NCBI GenBank assembly: GCA_001899585.1
Contig: MKWE01000027.1
Location: 1 to 64,000 of the forward strand
Length of the DNA stretch: 64,000 bases
Direction: 5' to 3'
Source: Rhodospirillales bacterium 70-18
Lineage (GTDB): Bacteria; Pseudomonadota; Alphaproteobacteria; Acetobacterales; Acetobacteraceae
Of this stretch, positions 28,341 through 37,478 are shown piece by piece (the stretch's first letter is position 1; every line of letters begins with the position of its first letter). The position numbers and the translations under genes are program-made. The notes beneath the pieces were generated by a model that searched no databases, had not been told where the DNA came from, and saw only the letters and a list, made by a program, of their open reading frames with translations.

Positions 28341-29675
28341 ATGCGGATGCTGATCATCGGCTCGCTGTCGGGCGAGCTGGCCAAGGCCGCGCAGATGGTG
28401 ATGGCCACCGGCGCGAAGCTGGACCAGGCCGACAGCCTGGAGAGCGCCTTGCCGATCCTGCGGCGCGAGGCGCGCATCGACCTGGTGCTGTGCGATCTGG
28501 CGCACGACGTGGGCGCGCTGGTCCAGGCGCTGGCCGCCGAGCGCATCGCCATCCCGGTGGTGGCCTGCGGCGTGGACGCCGAGGCGGACGCCGCGGTGCG
28601 CGCCATCCGCGCGGGCGCCCGCGAGTTCCTGCCGCTGCCGCCGGATGCCGAGCTGATCGCCGCCATCCTGGCCGCCGCCGCCGGCGACAGCCACGCCGTG
28701 GTGGTGCGCGACCCGGCGATGCTGGCCACGCTGCGCCGGGCCGAGCAGGTGGCCGGCGCCGACGCCTCGGTGCTGCTGACCGGCGAAAGCGGCACCGGCA
28801 AGGAGGTGCTGGCGCGGCATATCCATCGCCATTCCCGCCGCGCCGGGGGGGCGTTTGTGGCCCTGAATTGCGCCGCAATCCCCGAAAATCTGCTGGAAAG
28901 CGAGCTTTTCGGGCATGAAAAAGGGGCATTCAGCGGCGCCCAGGCCCGCCGCATCGGCAAGTTCGAGGCGGCCGACGGCGGCACCCTGCTGCTCGACGAA
29001 ATCGGCGAGATGGACATCCGCCTGCAGGCCAAGCTGCTGCGAGCGGTGCAGGAGCGCGAGATCGACCGTATCGGCGGCGCTGCGCCGGTGCGCGTCAACG
29101 TGCGCATCCTGGCCACCACCAACCGCGACCTGCTGGCCGAGGTGGCGCGGGGGCAGTTCCGCGAGGACCTGTATTTCCGGCTGAACGTGGTGAATCTGCG
29201 CATCCCGCCGCTGCGCGAGCGGCCGGGCGACATCGCGGCGCTGGCCGAGCATTTCGCCCGCCGCTATGCCGAGGTGAACGGGCTGGCGTATCGCCCGCTG
29301 ACCCGTGCCGCGCAGCAGCGGCTGGCGGGGCATGGCTGGCGCGGCAATGTGCGCGAGCTGGAGAACACGCTGCACCGCGCCGTGCTGCTGGCGCATGGCG
29401 AGAGCATCGATATCGACGCGATCGAGCTGGCGCCGGGCGGCGCGGCCGCCTCGCCGGCGCAGCCCGCCGCCGCCGGCGTGGCCGGGCTGGTCGGGCGGCG
29501 CATGGAGGAGGTGGAGCGCGACCTGATCGTGGAGACGCTGCTGCACACGCTGGGCAACCGCACCCATGCGGCGACCATCCTGGGCATCTCGATCCGCGCG
29601 CTGCGCAACAAGTTGCGCGACTACGCGGCGCAGGGCGTCGCGGTGCCGCCGCCGGCGGCCGGCGTGGCCGCCTGA
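28341..29675 (+). CDS. flbD: Sigma-54-dependent flagellar regulator FlbD
   Basis: The 444-residue protein has a degenerate receiver domain (1-115), an AAA+ domain with LLTGESGTGKEVLARHIH and GHEKGAFSGAQ (GAFTGA loop with Ser for Thr), and a Fis-type helix-turn-helix near the C-terminus (NRTHAATILGISIRALRNKL). The receiver keeps an Asp (LVLCDL) but lacks the conserved Lys (REFLPLPP), as in Caulobacter FlbD, which is not controlled by ordinary phosphorylation. It would activate late sigma-54 flagellar genes and repress fliF. The operon position fits FlbD. Confidence 0.92.
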   Translation: MRMLIIGSLSGELAKAAQMVMATGAKLDQADSLESALPILRREARIDLVLCDLAHDVGALVQALAAERIAIPVVACGVDAEADAAVRAIRAGAREFLPLPPDAELIAAILAAAAGDSHAVVVRDPAMLATLRRAEQVAGADASVLLTGESGTGKEVLARHIHRHSRRAGGAFVALNCAAIPENLLESELFGHEKGAFSGAQARRIGKFEAADGGTLLLDEIGEMDIRLQAKLLRAVQEREIDRIGGAAPVRVNVRILATTNRDLLAEVARGQFREDLYFRLNVVNLRIPPLRERPGDIAALAEHFARRYAEVNGLAYRPLTRAAQQRLAGHGWRGNVRELENTLHRAVLLAHGESIDIDAIELAPGGAAASPAQPAAAGVAGLVGRRMEEVERDLIVETLLHTLGNRTHAATILGISIRALRNKLRDYAAQGVAVPPPAAGVAA

Positions 29676-29688
29676 TGGGTTTTTTCTG

Positions 29689-31767
29689 ATGTCTGGCACC
29701 GCCGCCCTGCTCGGCCCGCTCTCGGCCCGGCTGCGCCGATTCGCGCCCGGCACCGATGTGGGTCTGGCCTTCGGGGTGATCTGCCTGCTGTCGGTGCTGG
29801 TGCTGCCGCTGCCGACGCTGATCCTGGACCTGGGGCTGGCCGGCTCGATCACCATGGCGGTGCTGGTGCTGATGGTGGCGATGTTCCTGCGCCGGCCGCT
29901 GGACTTCACCAGCTTCCCCACCCTGCTGCTACTGACCACGCTGCTGCGGCTGTCGCTGAACGTGGCGACCACGCGGCTGATCCTGGCGCATGGCAACGAG
30001 GGCAAGCTCGCCGCCGGGCACGTGGTGGCGGCCTTCGGCGGCTTCCTGATGGGCGGGGACGTGGTGATCGGGGTGATCCTGTTCGCCATCCTGCTGGTGG
30101 TGAACTTCATGGTCATCACCAAGGGGTCCGGCCGCATCGCCGAGGTGGCGGCGCGGTTCAGCCTGGATGCGATGCCCGGCAAGCAGATGGCGATCGACGC
30201 CGACCTGTCGGCCGGCATGATCGACGAAAAGACCGCCCGCCTGCGCCGGCGCGAGCTGGAGGAGGAGAGCGGCTTCTATGGCGCGATGGACGGTGCGGCG
30301 AAGTTTGTGCGCGGCGATGCCATCGCCGGGCTGATCATCACCAGCATCAACATCGTCGGCGGCCTGGCGATCGGGCTCGTGCGGCACGGCATGGGCTTCG
30401 CCGACGCCGCCAGCACCTACACCACGCTGACGGTGGGCGACGGGCTGGTCAGCCAGATCCCGGCGCTGCTGGTCTCGGTGGCGGCCGGCATCGTGGTCAC
30501 CAAGGGCGGCATGGAGGGCACGGCGGATGCCGCCCTGATGCGCCAGCTTGGCGGCAGCCCGAAGCCGCTGGCGATGGCGGCTGCGGCGGCGGGCGTGCTG
30601 GCGTTGATGCCCGGCCTGCCGATGCTGCCCTTCCTGGCGCTGGCGGGGCTGGCCGGCGGCGGCGCCTGGCTGCGGCATACCAACCCGCCCCGGCTGGAGG
30701 GCGAGGTACCGGCCGAACTGCCGGCCGCCTCCGAACCGCCGATCAGCGAGGCGCTGCGCATCGACATGGTGCGCATCGAGCTTGGCTACGGCCTGCTGGC
30801 GCTGGCCGGAGGCGAGGCGCCGCGGTTGACCGAGCAGATCAAGGGCCTGCGCCGCGCCGTCGCCACCGAGATGGGCTTCGTGCTGCCGCCGGTGCGCATC
30901 CAGGACAACATGCAGTTGCAGCCCGACGACTATTGCGTGCGCATCAAGGAGATCGAGGCCGGGCGCGGCATGGTGCGCCCGACCATGCTGCTGGCGATGG
31001 ACCCCACAGGCGGCGCGCCCGATTTGCAGGGCGAGCCGACCCGCGAGCCGACCTTCGGCCTGCCCGCCCTGTGGATCGACCCCGGCAAGCGCGACGAGGC
31101 GAATTTCCGCGGCTGCACCGTGGTCGATCCGCCCAGCGTGCTGACCACCCACCTGACCGAGATCGTCAAGCAGAACATGGCCGAACTGCTCTCCTACGCC
31201 GAGACGCAGAAGCTGCTGGACGAGCTGCCGCGCGAGCAGCAGAAGCTGGTGGCCGAGCTGATCCCCTCGCAGATCACCGCCGGCGGCGTGCAGCGGGTGC
31301 TGCAATCGCTGCTGGCCGAGCGGGTTTCCATCCGCGACCTGGCCACCATACTGGAGGGCGTCCAGGAGGCCTGCGCCGGCCAGGCGCGCGCCATTCCGGC
31401 GATTGTCGGCCATGTGCGCACCCGGCTGGCGCGCCAGATCAGCGATGCCCATTCCGGCCCCAACGGCTATCTGCCGCTGATCACCCTGTCGCCCGAGTGG
31501 GAGACGGTGTTCGCCGAATCACTGGTCGGCCCGCCGGAGGAGCGCCAGCTTGCCATGCCGCCCTCGCGGCTGGGCGAATTCATGCAGCGGCTGCGCAATG
31601 CCTTCGACAGCGCCGCCCAGGCGGGCGAGGCGCCGGTGCTGCTGACCGGGGGCGGCATCCGCTTCCATGTGCGCGCCATCGTCGAGCGCATCCGGCCGGA
31701 AACGCCGGTGCTGGCGCAGGCCGAGATTCATCCGCGCGCGCGCATCCGCACCGTGGGCAGCATCTGA
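29689..31767 (+). CDS. flhA: Flagellar biosynthesis protein FlhA
   Basis: The 692-residue export-gate protein has about eight membrane helices in its first half and the family signature RFSLDAMPGKQMAIDADLSAG near residue 150 (split here from a longer conserved block). A large cytoplasmic C-terminal domain follows (ALRIDMVRIELGYGLLALAG; ERVSIRDLATILEGVQE), the docking site for chaperone-substrate complexes. The ATG opening MSGTAALLGP is 13 bases after the flbD stop. Its stop overlaps flhF. Confidence 0.97.
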   Translation: MSGTAALLGPLSARLRRFAPGTDVGLAFGVICLLSVLVLPLPTLILDLGLAGSITMAVLVLMVAMFLRRPLDFTSFPTLLLLTTLLRLSLNVATTRLILAHGNEGKLAAGHVVAAFGGFLMGGDVVIGVILFAILLVVNFMVITKGSGRIAEVAARFSLDAMPGKQMAIDADLSAGMIDEKTARLRRRELEEESGFYGAMDGAAKFVRGDAIAGLIITSINIVGGLAIGLVRHGMGFADAASTYTTLTVGDGLVSQIPALLVSVAAGIVVTKGGMEGTADAALMRQLGGSPKPLAMAAAAAGVLALMPGLPMLPFLALAGLAGGGAWLRHTNPPRLEGEVPAELPAASEPPISEALRIDMVRIELGYGLLALAGGEAPRLTEQIKGLRRAVATEMGFVLPPVRIQDNMQLQPDDYCVRIKEIEAGRGMVRPTMLLAMDPTGGAPDLQGEPTREPTFGLPALWIDPGKRDEANFRGCTVVDPPSVLTTHLTEIVKQNMAELLSYAETQKLLDELPREQQKLVAELIPSQITAGGVQRVLQSLLAERVSIRDLATILEGVQEACAGQARAIPAIVGHVRTRLARQISDAHSGPNGYLPLITLSPEWETVFAESLVGPPEERQLAMPPSRLGEFMQRLRNAFDSAAQAGEAPVLLTGGGIRFHVRAIVERIRPETPVLAQAEIHPRARIRTVGSI

Positions 31768-32663
31768 TGCGCCTCAAACTGTATCGCGCCACCGGCATGG
31801 CCGAGGCGATGCGGCGGGTGCGCGAGGAGCTGGGCGTGGATGCGCTGATCCTGTCCACGCGGCGGGTGGCCGATGGGGTGGAGGTGACCGCCGGGCTGGA
31901 ACCGGCCGAGGCGCCGCCGCCGCCGGCCCTGGCCGACCCGGCGCGGATGCAGGCGTTGGGCTGGCATGCGGTGCCGGCGGCGATCGCCCGCAAGTTGCAG
32001 GCCGGGCCGCTGCCGTTCGCCCTGTCGGTCGCGCTGCGGTTCGAGCGGCTGGCGCTGGCGGTGGGGGCGGCGCCGCTGCTGCTAGTCGGCCCGCCCGGGG
32101 CCGGCAAGACGCTGACCTGCGCCCGGCTGGCGACGCGGCTGGTGATGTCCGGCGTGATGCCGATGGTGATCACCGCCGACGGCCGCCGGGCCGGGGCCAC
32201 CGAGCAACTGGCCGCCTTCACCCGGCTGCTGGGCATCAACCTGCTGGTGGCCAGCCAGCCGGCCAGCCTGGCCCGCGCGCTGGCCCGCCGGCAGGACGGC
32301 GCGCCGGTGCTGATCGACGGGCCGGGGACGGACGCCTTCGACCGCGTGCAGCGCGACGAGATGGCGGCCCTGGCGGCCGCCTGCGGCGCCGGCATGGCGC
32401 TGGTGCTGCCGGCCGGGCTGGATGCCGCCGAGTCGGCCGAGCTGGCGGAGGCGCATGCGCAATCCGGCGCGCGGCTGCTGGTGGCGACGCGGCTGGACAC
32501 CGCCCGCCGCCTGGGCGGTGTGCTGGCCGCGGCGGGCGCCGGGCTGGCGCTGGCCGAGGCGGGCATCGGCGCCGGGGCGGCCGATGGATTGACCCCGATG
32601 ACCCCCGAATTGCTGGCCGACCGCCTGATCCAATGCCCTGTTCGTCTGGAGCCGCCGAAATGA
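31767..32663 (+). CDS. flhF: Flagellar biosynthesis GTPase FlhF
   Basis: The 298-residue SRP-type GTPase opens with MRLKLYRATGMAEAMRRVRE, then ELGVDALILSTRRVADGVEV, typical of FlhF. The P-loop is GPPGAGKTLTCARLATRL. Other GTPase motifs are altered: DGPGTDAF where DTAG is usual and ATRLD where TKLD is usual, so GTP binding may be weaker. FlhF marks the pole for flagellar assembly. Both ends are ATGA overlaps with flhA and flhG. The B domain is short, giving a small protein for the family. Confidence 0.9.
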   Translation: MRLKLYRATGMAEAMRRVREELGVDALILSTRRVADGVEVTAGLEPAEAPPPPALADPARMQALGWHAVPAAIARKLQAGPLPFALSVALRFERLALAVGAAPLLLVGPPGAGKTLTCARLATRLVMSGVMPMVITADGRRAGATEQLAAFTRLLGINLLVASQPASLARALARRQDGAPVLIDGPGTDAFDRVQRDEMAALAAACGAGMALVLPAGLDAAESAELAEAHAQSGARLLVATRLDTARRLGGVLAAAGAGLALAEAGIGAGAADGLTPMTPELLADRLIQCPVRLEPPK

Positions 32664-33523
32664 GTGACCCGCATGCCGTGCCCGCCCGGCCCCCGGCGCC
32701 CCAGCTTCTGGAATCCCGGTTTCTGGCGCTGCGGCCGCAGCCCGCACCGGCCCGGCCCCGGGTGGGCGGGCGGGTGGTGGCGATCGCCTCGGGCAAGGGC
32801 GGCGTGGGCAAGACCTGGTTCGCCATCACCCTGGCCCATGCGCTGGCGCGCGGCGGTGCGCGGGTGCTGCTGTTCGACGGCGATCTGGGGCTGGCCAACG
32901 TGGATATCCAGCTCGGCCTGATGCCCGAGCGTGACCTGTCCAGCGTGGTGAGCGGGGGGATGACGCTGGAGGAGGCGGCGGTGCGCCATGCCGGCGGGTT
33001 CGACATCGTCGCCGGCCGCTCCGGCTCGGGCGCGCTGTCGGCGCTGGACGGGGTGACGCTGGCGCGGGTGCTGCTGGCGCTGCGCAAGGCGGCGGAACGC
33101 TATGACTATGTCATCATCGACCTGGGGGCCGGGCTGGACGCCACGGTGCGCCGCATGGCGGTGTTCGCCGACCTGCTGCTGGTGGTGGCGACCGAGGAGC
33201 CGACCAGCCTGACCGATGCCTACGCCGTGCTGAAGCTGCATGCCGCCGACCGGGGAGCCGACCGGGGCAGCATTGCAGCGAGCGAGGCGCGCATCGTGGT
33301 CAACCAGGCGGGCAGCCGGACGGGCGGGGAGCGCACCTATGCGACGCTGGCGCGCGCCTGCACCGCCTTCCTGGGCCATGCGCCCAGGCTGGCCGGGGTG
33401 ATCCGCCGCGATGAGCGGGTGCCGGACGCGATCCGGCGGCAGACGCCGATCCTGGCCCGCCATCCGACCGCGCCGGCCGCCGAGGACGTGGAGACGGTGG
33501 CGGCGGGGCTGGCGGGCGATTGA
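32660..33523 (+). CDS. flhG: MinD/ParA-family ATPase FlhG (FleN)
   Basis: The 287-residue ATPase has the deviant Walker A IASGKGGVGKTWFAITLAHAL near residue 43, FDGDLGLANVDIQLGL, and Walker B VIIDLGAG. FlhG limits flagellar number together with FlhF. The N-terminal DQAxxLR activation motif seen in many FlhG proteins is not evident; the N-terminus is proline-rich instead. It is the last gene of the fliF operon. Confidence 0.92.
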   Translation: MSDPHAVPARPPAPQLLESRFLALRPQPAPARPRVGGRVVAIASGKGGVGKTWFAITLAHALARGGARVLLFDGDLGLANVDIQLGLMPERDLSSVVSGGMTLEEAAVRHAGGFDIVAGRSGSGALSALDGVTLARVLLALRKAAERYDYVIIDLGAGLDATVRRMAVFADLLLVVATEEPTSLTDAYAVLKLHAADRGADRGSIAASEARIVVNQAGSRTGGERTYATLARACTAFLGHAPRLAGVIRRDERVPDAIRRQTPILARHPTAPAAEDVETVAAGLAGD

Positions 33524-33566
33524 GGCGCGGCCCGCTTCGATCGACCGGGCGGCGCTGCGCGGCCGG

Positions 33567-34565
33567 TCAGCGCCCGGCCGTCGCGTCCCACCACGGGCAG
33601 ACGCCGGAGAGCCTCTGGTAGTTGCCCTCCATCACCTGCACCGGCGCGCGGCGGCCTGCCGGCGGCGGGGCGGGCGGATGCGGCGGGGGCGGGGCGTCGC
33701 CGGCCACCGAGCGGATCAGCCCGTCATGGCCCCAGAAGCTGGCGATGGTGGACATCTCCTGCGGCTGCCAGGTCGCGTCGTCCACCTCGCGCGCGCCCCA
33801 GCCGTACTCCACCAGGAAATTGGAGGGGGTGCGCATGTAGAACGACGTCATGTAGTCGTTCGGGTGCCGGCCCAGGCTGACGGCCACCCGGTCGCGCTCG
33901 GCCTGGGCCAGGTCGTAGCCCTGCCCGACATCGTCCAGCGAATACATCTCCATCATCAGGTGATGCAGCCCCAGCCTTGTGTGCTGGAACAGCGCCAGGC
34001 TGTGGTGGCGCTGGTTGACGTGCAGGAAGCAGGCGGTGATCGGCTGGCGGATGAAATCGCTCACCCGGAAGCCGAGCAGGTTCTGGTAGAACGCCAGCGC
34101 GGGGCCGAAATCCGCGACCATCAGCACCACGTGGCCCATGCCCAGCACGCCGGTGCGGAAGCCGGAGATGTCGCGCCCGGGCCGGAACGGTTCGTCGGCC
34201 ACCAGCGGCCCGTGGAAGGCTTCCAGCCGGTTGCCCGACGGATCGCGGAACGAGATCAGCCCGCCGACGCAACGCTGATCCGCCAGCGCCGCCGTTTCGC
34301 GCCGCACCGCCACGCCGGCGGCCTCAAGCCGGGCGGCCAGGGTATCGAGCGCGGCGGCGTCGGCCACTTCCCATCCGAAATAGCGCTCCGCCTGGGCGAG
34401 TTCACGGTCGACGATCAATCGCTGGCGACGATCGTCCATGCGGAACGCGCGGCAGGAGGCGGAGCGGTCCACCTGCTGCATGCCGAGCTGGCGGATGGCG
34501 AAATCCGACCAGTCATCCAGGTTCGTCGCGCCGATGCCGAGATATCCGAGCGCCTGAACGGCCAT
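33567..34565 (-). CDS. BphC-type extradiol dioxygenase (VOC superfamily)
   Basis: The 332-residue protein has two vicinal-oxygen-chelate modules. Likely Fe(II) ligands are His in LGMGHVVLMVADF (about 143), His in LGLHHLMMEMYS (about 207) and Glu in FLVEYGWGARE (about 257). This matches type I extradiol ring-cleavage dioxygenases such as 2,3-dihydroxybiphenyl dioxygenase. A proline-rich C-terminal extension is unusual. No other aromatic-degradation gene is adjacent, so the substrate is not assigned. Confidence 0.88.
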   Translation of the reverse strand: MAVQALGYLGIGATNLDDWSDFAIRQLGMQQVDRSASCRAFRMDDRRQRLIVDRELAQAERYFGWEVADAAALDTLAARLEAAGVAVRRETAALADQRCVGGLISFRDPSGNRLEAFHGPLVADEPFRPGRDISGFRTGVLGMGHVVLMVADFGPALAFYQNLLGFRVSDFIRQPITACFLHVNQRHHSLALFQHTRLGLHHLMMEMYSLDDVGQGYDLAQAERDRVAVSLGRHPNDYMTSFYMRTPSNFLVEYGWGAREVDDATWQPQEMSTIASFWGHDGLIRSVAGDAPPPPHPPAPPPAGRRAPVQVMEGNYQRLSGVCPWWDATAGR

Positions 34566-34824
34566 GATTCACTCCCTGGTGGCAGTCTTATTGTTTTCTT
34601 GCGGGAACCGCTTCGACCGGGATTGCCCGCCCGATGGCCCGAAGCTGCCTTTGGATCGCAAATTCCCGACCGGTTTTCAACCGCCGCGTGGCGCGGCGCG
34701 GGCCGGGGCCGGGTGCTCACGCCGATTGTTACCCCTGGACCCCGCGTTGCGGTGCCGGCGGCGCGCCCCTGGCCACCTCGCGGAACCAGTGGCGCGCGCC
34801 ACGCAATCGTCCTAAGTCGCCGCG

Positions 34825-36495
34825 ATGATGTTTCCTCCTGTGCACCCGTTGCTCGATGCGGCCCTCGCCGCCCGCTCCTATCTCCAGCCGACCGCCGTGC
34901 AGTCGGCGGTGCTCCAGCCCGAGGCGGAGGGGCGCGACCTGCTGGTCTCCGCCCGCACCGGCTCCGGCAAGACCGTGGCGTTCGGCCTGGCCGCGGCCGC
35001 GACCCTGATGCCCGGCGGCGAGATTCCGGCGCCGGGCGCGCCGCTCGCCCTGGTGATCGCGCCGACCCGCGAGCTGGCGTTGCAGGTGGAGGCGGAACTC
35101 GCGTGGCTGTATGCCGGGGCCAGGATCACCTCCTGCGTGGGCGGCATGGACATCAGGCGGGAGGCACGCGCGCTGCACCATGGCTGCCACATCGTGGTCG
35201 GCACGCCGGGGCGGCTGGGCGACCATCTGCGCCGCGCCAACCTCGACCTGTCGCGCCTGAAGGTGGTGGTGCTGGACGAGGCGGACGAGATGCTCGACCT
35301 CGGCTTTCAGGAGGAGCTGGAGTTCATCCTGCAGACTGCGCCGACCGACCGGCGCACGCTGCTGTTCTCCGCGACCATCCCGCACGACATCGCCAAGCTG
35401 GCGCGGAAATACCAGCGCGACGCCCTGCGTATCGACACCATCGATCGGGCGGTGCCGCATGACGATATCGAATACCGCGCCATGCTGATCGGGGCGCAGG
35501 AGGGCGAGGCGGCGCTGATCAACATCCTGCGGTGGTACGAGGCGCCCGGGGCGCTGGTGTTCTGCGCCACGCGCGATGCGACCCGGCGGCTGCATGTGGC
35601 GTTGCTCAACCGTGGCTTCGCGGCGGTGATGCTGTCGGGCGAACTGAGCCAGCATGAACGGACATCGGCGCTGGACGCGCTGCGGTCCGGGCGGGCGCGG
35701 GTGGGCGTGTGCACCGATGTCGCCGCGCGGGGGCTGGACCTGCCGGCGCTGGACCTGGTGGTGCATGCCGACCTGCCGACCAACCCGGAGACGCTGCTGC
35801 ACCGCAGCGGCCGCACCGGGCGCGCGGGGCGCAAGGGTGTCTCCGTCCTGATCGTGCCGCATGCCAAGCGCCGCCGGGCGGAGCAGATCACGAATGCCGC
35901 GCGCATCCGCGCGAGCTGGTCCAACGCCCCCAGCGCCGAGGACATCCGTGACCGCGACCGCGAGCGCCTGCTGACCGACCCGATGCTGGAGGCGCCGGAA
36001 GGCCAGGAGCGGGCGGATGCCGAGGCCTTGCTGGCAGTGCACGACAAGGTGGCGATCGCCGCTGCGCTGCTGCGGCTGTATCGCCGCCAGTTGCCGCCGC
36101 CCGAGGTTGTCAGCCAGCCGCTGCAACCGGGGGATGCCGGGGAGGCGCCGCGCGCGCGGACGGCGGAGGCGGGCGCCACCACTCGCGCGCCCGCGGGCGA
36201 TTTCGTGCAGTTCCGTATCGCGGTTGGCCGCAACAACCGGGCGGACCCGAAATGGATCCTGCCGCTGCTGTGCCGCCTCGGGAGCATCACCAAGCAGGAT
36301 ATCGGCGCGATCCGCATTTTCGACACCGATACGCGGGTGGAGATTCGCCGGGAGGTGAGCGACGCCTTCGCGGCGGCGGTGGCCGACCTGGCGCCGCATG
36401 AGCCGCGGATTACCCAGGCCGGCAGCGGCCCCATGCCGGCGCGGCAGTTTCGCCACAAGCCGGGCGGCCCGTCGACGCGCAAGCGGCGTGGCTAG
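34825..36495 (+). CDS. DEAD-box RNA helicase with DbpA-type RNA-binding domain
   Basis: The 556-residue protein has the Q-motif region, Walker A ARTGSGKTVAFGL near residue 45, PTRELALQ, VGTPGRL, DEADEMLDLGF, FSATIP and the helicase C motifs ARGLDLPALDLVVHAD and HRSGRTGRAG. A C-terminal DbpA-like RNA-binding domain (FVQFRIAVGRNNRADPKWILPL) is visible near residue 460, before a basic tail. Such helicases act in ribosome assembly or RNA decay. Monocistronic; a 259-bp gap separates it from the divergent dioxygenase. Confidence 0.94.
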   Translation: MMFPPVHPLLDAALAARSYLQPTAVQSAVLQPEAEGRDLLVSARTGSGKTVAFGLAAAATLMPGGEIPAPGAPLALVIAPTRELALQVEAELAWLYAGARITSCVGGMDIRREARALHHGCHIVVGTPGRLGDHLRRANLDLSRLKVVVLDEADEMLDLGFQEELEFILQTAPTDRRTLLFSATIPHDIAKLARKYQRDALRIDTIDRAVPHDDIEYRAMLIGAQEGEAALINILRWYEAPGALVFCATRDATRRLHVALLNRGFAAVMLSGELSQHERTSALDALRSGRARVGVCTDVAARGLDLPALDLVVHADLPTNPETLLHRSGRTGRAGRKGVSVLIVPHAKRRRAEQITNAARIRASWSNAPSAEDIRDRDRERLLTDPMLEAPEGQERADAEALLAVHDKVAIAAALLRLYRRQLPPPEVVSQPLQPGDAGEAPRARTAEAGATTRAPAGDFVQFRIAVGRNNRADPKWILPLLCRLGSITKQDIGAIRIFDTDTRVEIRREVSDAFAAAVADLAPHEPRITQAGSGPMPARQFRHKPGGPSTRKRRG

Positions 36496-36500
36496 CGCGC

Positions 36501-36528
36501 TGACCGCCGGTGATTCCACCTGCGGTCA
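36501..36528. terminator. Bidirectional terminator-like hairpin between the helicase gene and ctrA
   Basis: TGACCGC pairs with GCGGTCA, followed by one mismatch and four further pairs (GGTG with CACC) around a four-base loop. It lies in the 66-bp gap between two convergent genes, five bases after the helicase stop. Confidence 0.65.
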
Positions 36529-36561
36529 TCACGCTCTAACCTGGCCGGCGGGATGTGGGGG

Positions 36562-37314
36562 TTAGCCAGCCTGGATGGCGGGCTCCAGCGACCGTAGGGT
36601 TTCCGCCCGGTCGGCCACGGCCGCCAGCGGCGCCTCGCCGCCGCCCGGTTCGCGCATCATGTAGCCTCGGCCCCAGACGGTGCCGATCAGGTTGCCCGCG
36701 CCGGCCTGCGCCAGTTTTTTGCGCAGCTTGCAGATGAACACGTCGATGATTTTCATCTCCGGCTCGTCCATGCCGCCGTAGAGGTGGTTCAGGAAGGCTT
36801 CCTTGGTCAGCACCATGCCCTTGCGAAGCACCAGCAGTTCCAGGATGGCGTATTCCTTGCCGGTGAGGTGCACCGGATAGCCGGTGACGGTGACCTCGCG
36901 GCTGTCCAAGTTGAGTTGCAGCGGACCGACGCGCAGGGTGGGCTGGCTGAAGCCCTTGCTGCGACGGACGATGGCCTGCATGCGGGCGATCAGCTCCGCC
37001 TTGTCGAACGGCTTGGTGATGTAGTCGTCCGCGCCCATGCCCAGGCCCTTTACCTTGGCCTGTGGGCGGGTCAGGCCCGAGAGAATCAGGACCGGAACGT
37101 CGATCCGGCCGGCGCGCAGCCGGCGGACGACCTCATACCCCTCCATGTCGGGCAGCATGAGGTCCAGCACGACGATGTCGTAATCGTAATGGCGGGCGAG
37201 TTCCAGCGCCTCCTCCCCGGTGTCGGCCTGGTCGACGACCGCGTTGCTGGATTTCAGCATCAGCACGATGCCGCGAGCCGTCGTGATATCATCTTCAACC
37301 AAGAGGACGCGCAT
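36562..37314 (-). CDS. ctrA: Cell-cycle response regulator CtrA
   Basis: The 250-residue OmpR-type regulator begins [20 protein letters not shown], has the phosphoacceptor Asp in [17 protein letters not shown], the Lys in [15 protein letters not shown] and a winged-helix domain ([19 protein letters not shown], then [14 protein letters not shown]). This wording is diagnostic for CtrA, the master regulator of cell cycle and motility in alphaproteobacteria. The C-terminus extends about 20 residues beyond the Caulobacter form. It is divergent from fliI-fliJ across an AT-rich gap. Confidence 0.97.
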   Translation of the reverse strand: MRVLLVEDDITTARGIVLMLKSSNAVVDQADTGEEALELARHYDYDIVVLDLMLPDMEGYEVVRRLRAGRIDVPVLILSGLTRPQAKVKGLGMGADDYITKPFDKAELIARMQAIVRRSKGFSQPTLRVGPLQLNLDSREVTVTGYPVHLTGKEYAILELLVLRKGMVLTKEAFLNHLYGGMDEPEMKIIDVFICKLRKKLAQAGAGNLIGTVWGRGYMMREPGGGEAPLAAVADRAETLRSLEPAIQAG

Positions 37315-37478
37315 GTGACTTCCCATCAGCTACCTGGGGTTGTATTTAACACCATGGCGTGCACCTCGCCATAGTTTTTTCACTTTTTGCGGGTGTTTTT
37401 GATCCATGTGCCCCAGATTTGACGCGATTTCGCCGTGATGGCGGGATGGGGCCAAAAATTGTCGTAAATGGCGAGATT
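37315..37478. promoter_or_regulatory. Divergent ctrA/fliI promoter region
   Basis: This 164-bp gap is strikingly AT-rich for the window, with T6 and T5 runs near 37375-37400 and a TTAAC at 37346-37350. That TTAAC could be half of a CtrA site, but I see no complete TTAA-N7-TTAA and no GANTC in the gap. It must hold the promoters of ctrA (minus) and fliI-fliJ (plus). Confidence 0.5.

Noticed and set aside
26024..30218. Long minus-strand open frames across fliF-flhA
   Set aside because: No recognisable domains; shadows of conserved flagellar genes.
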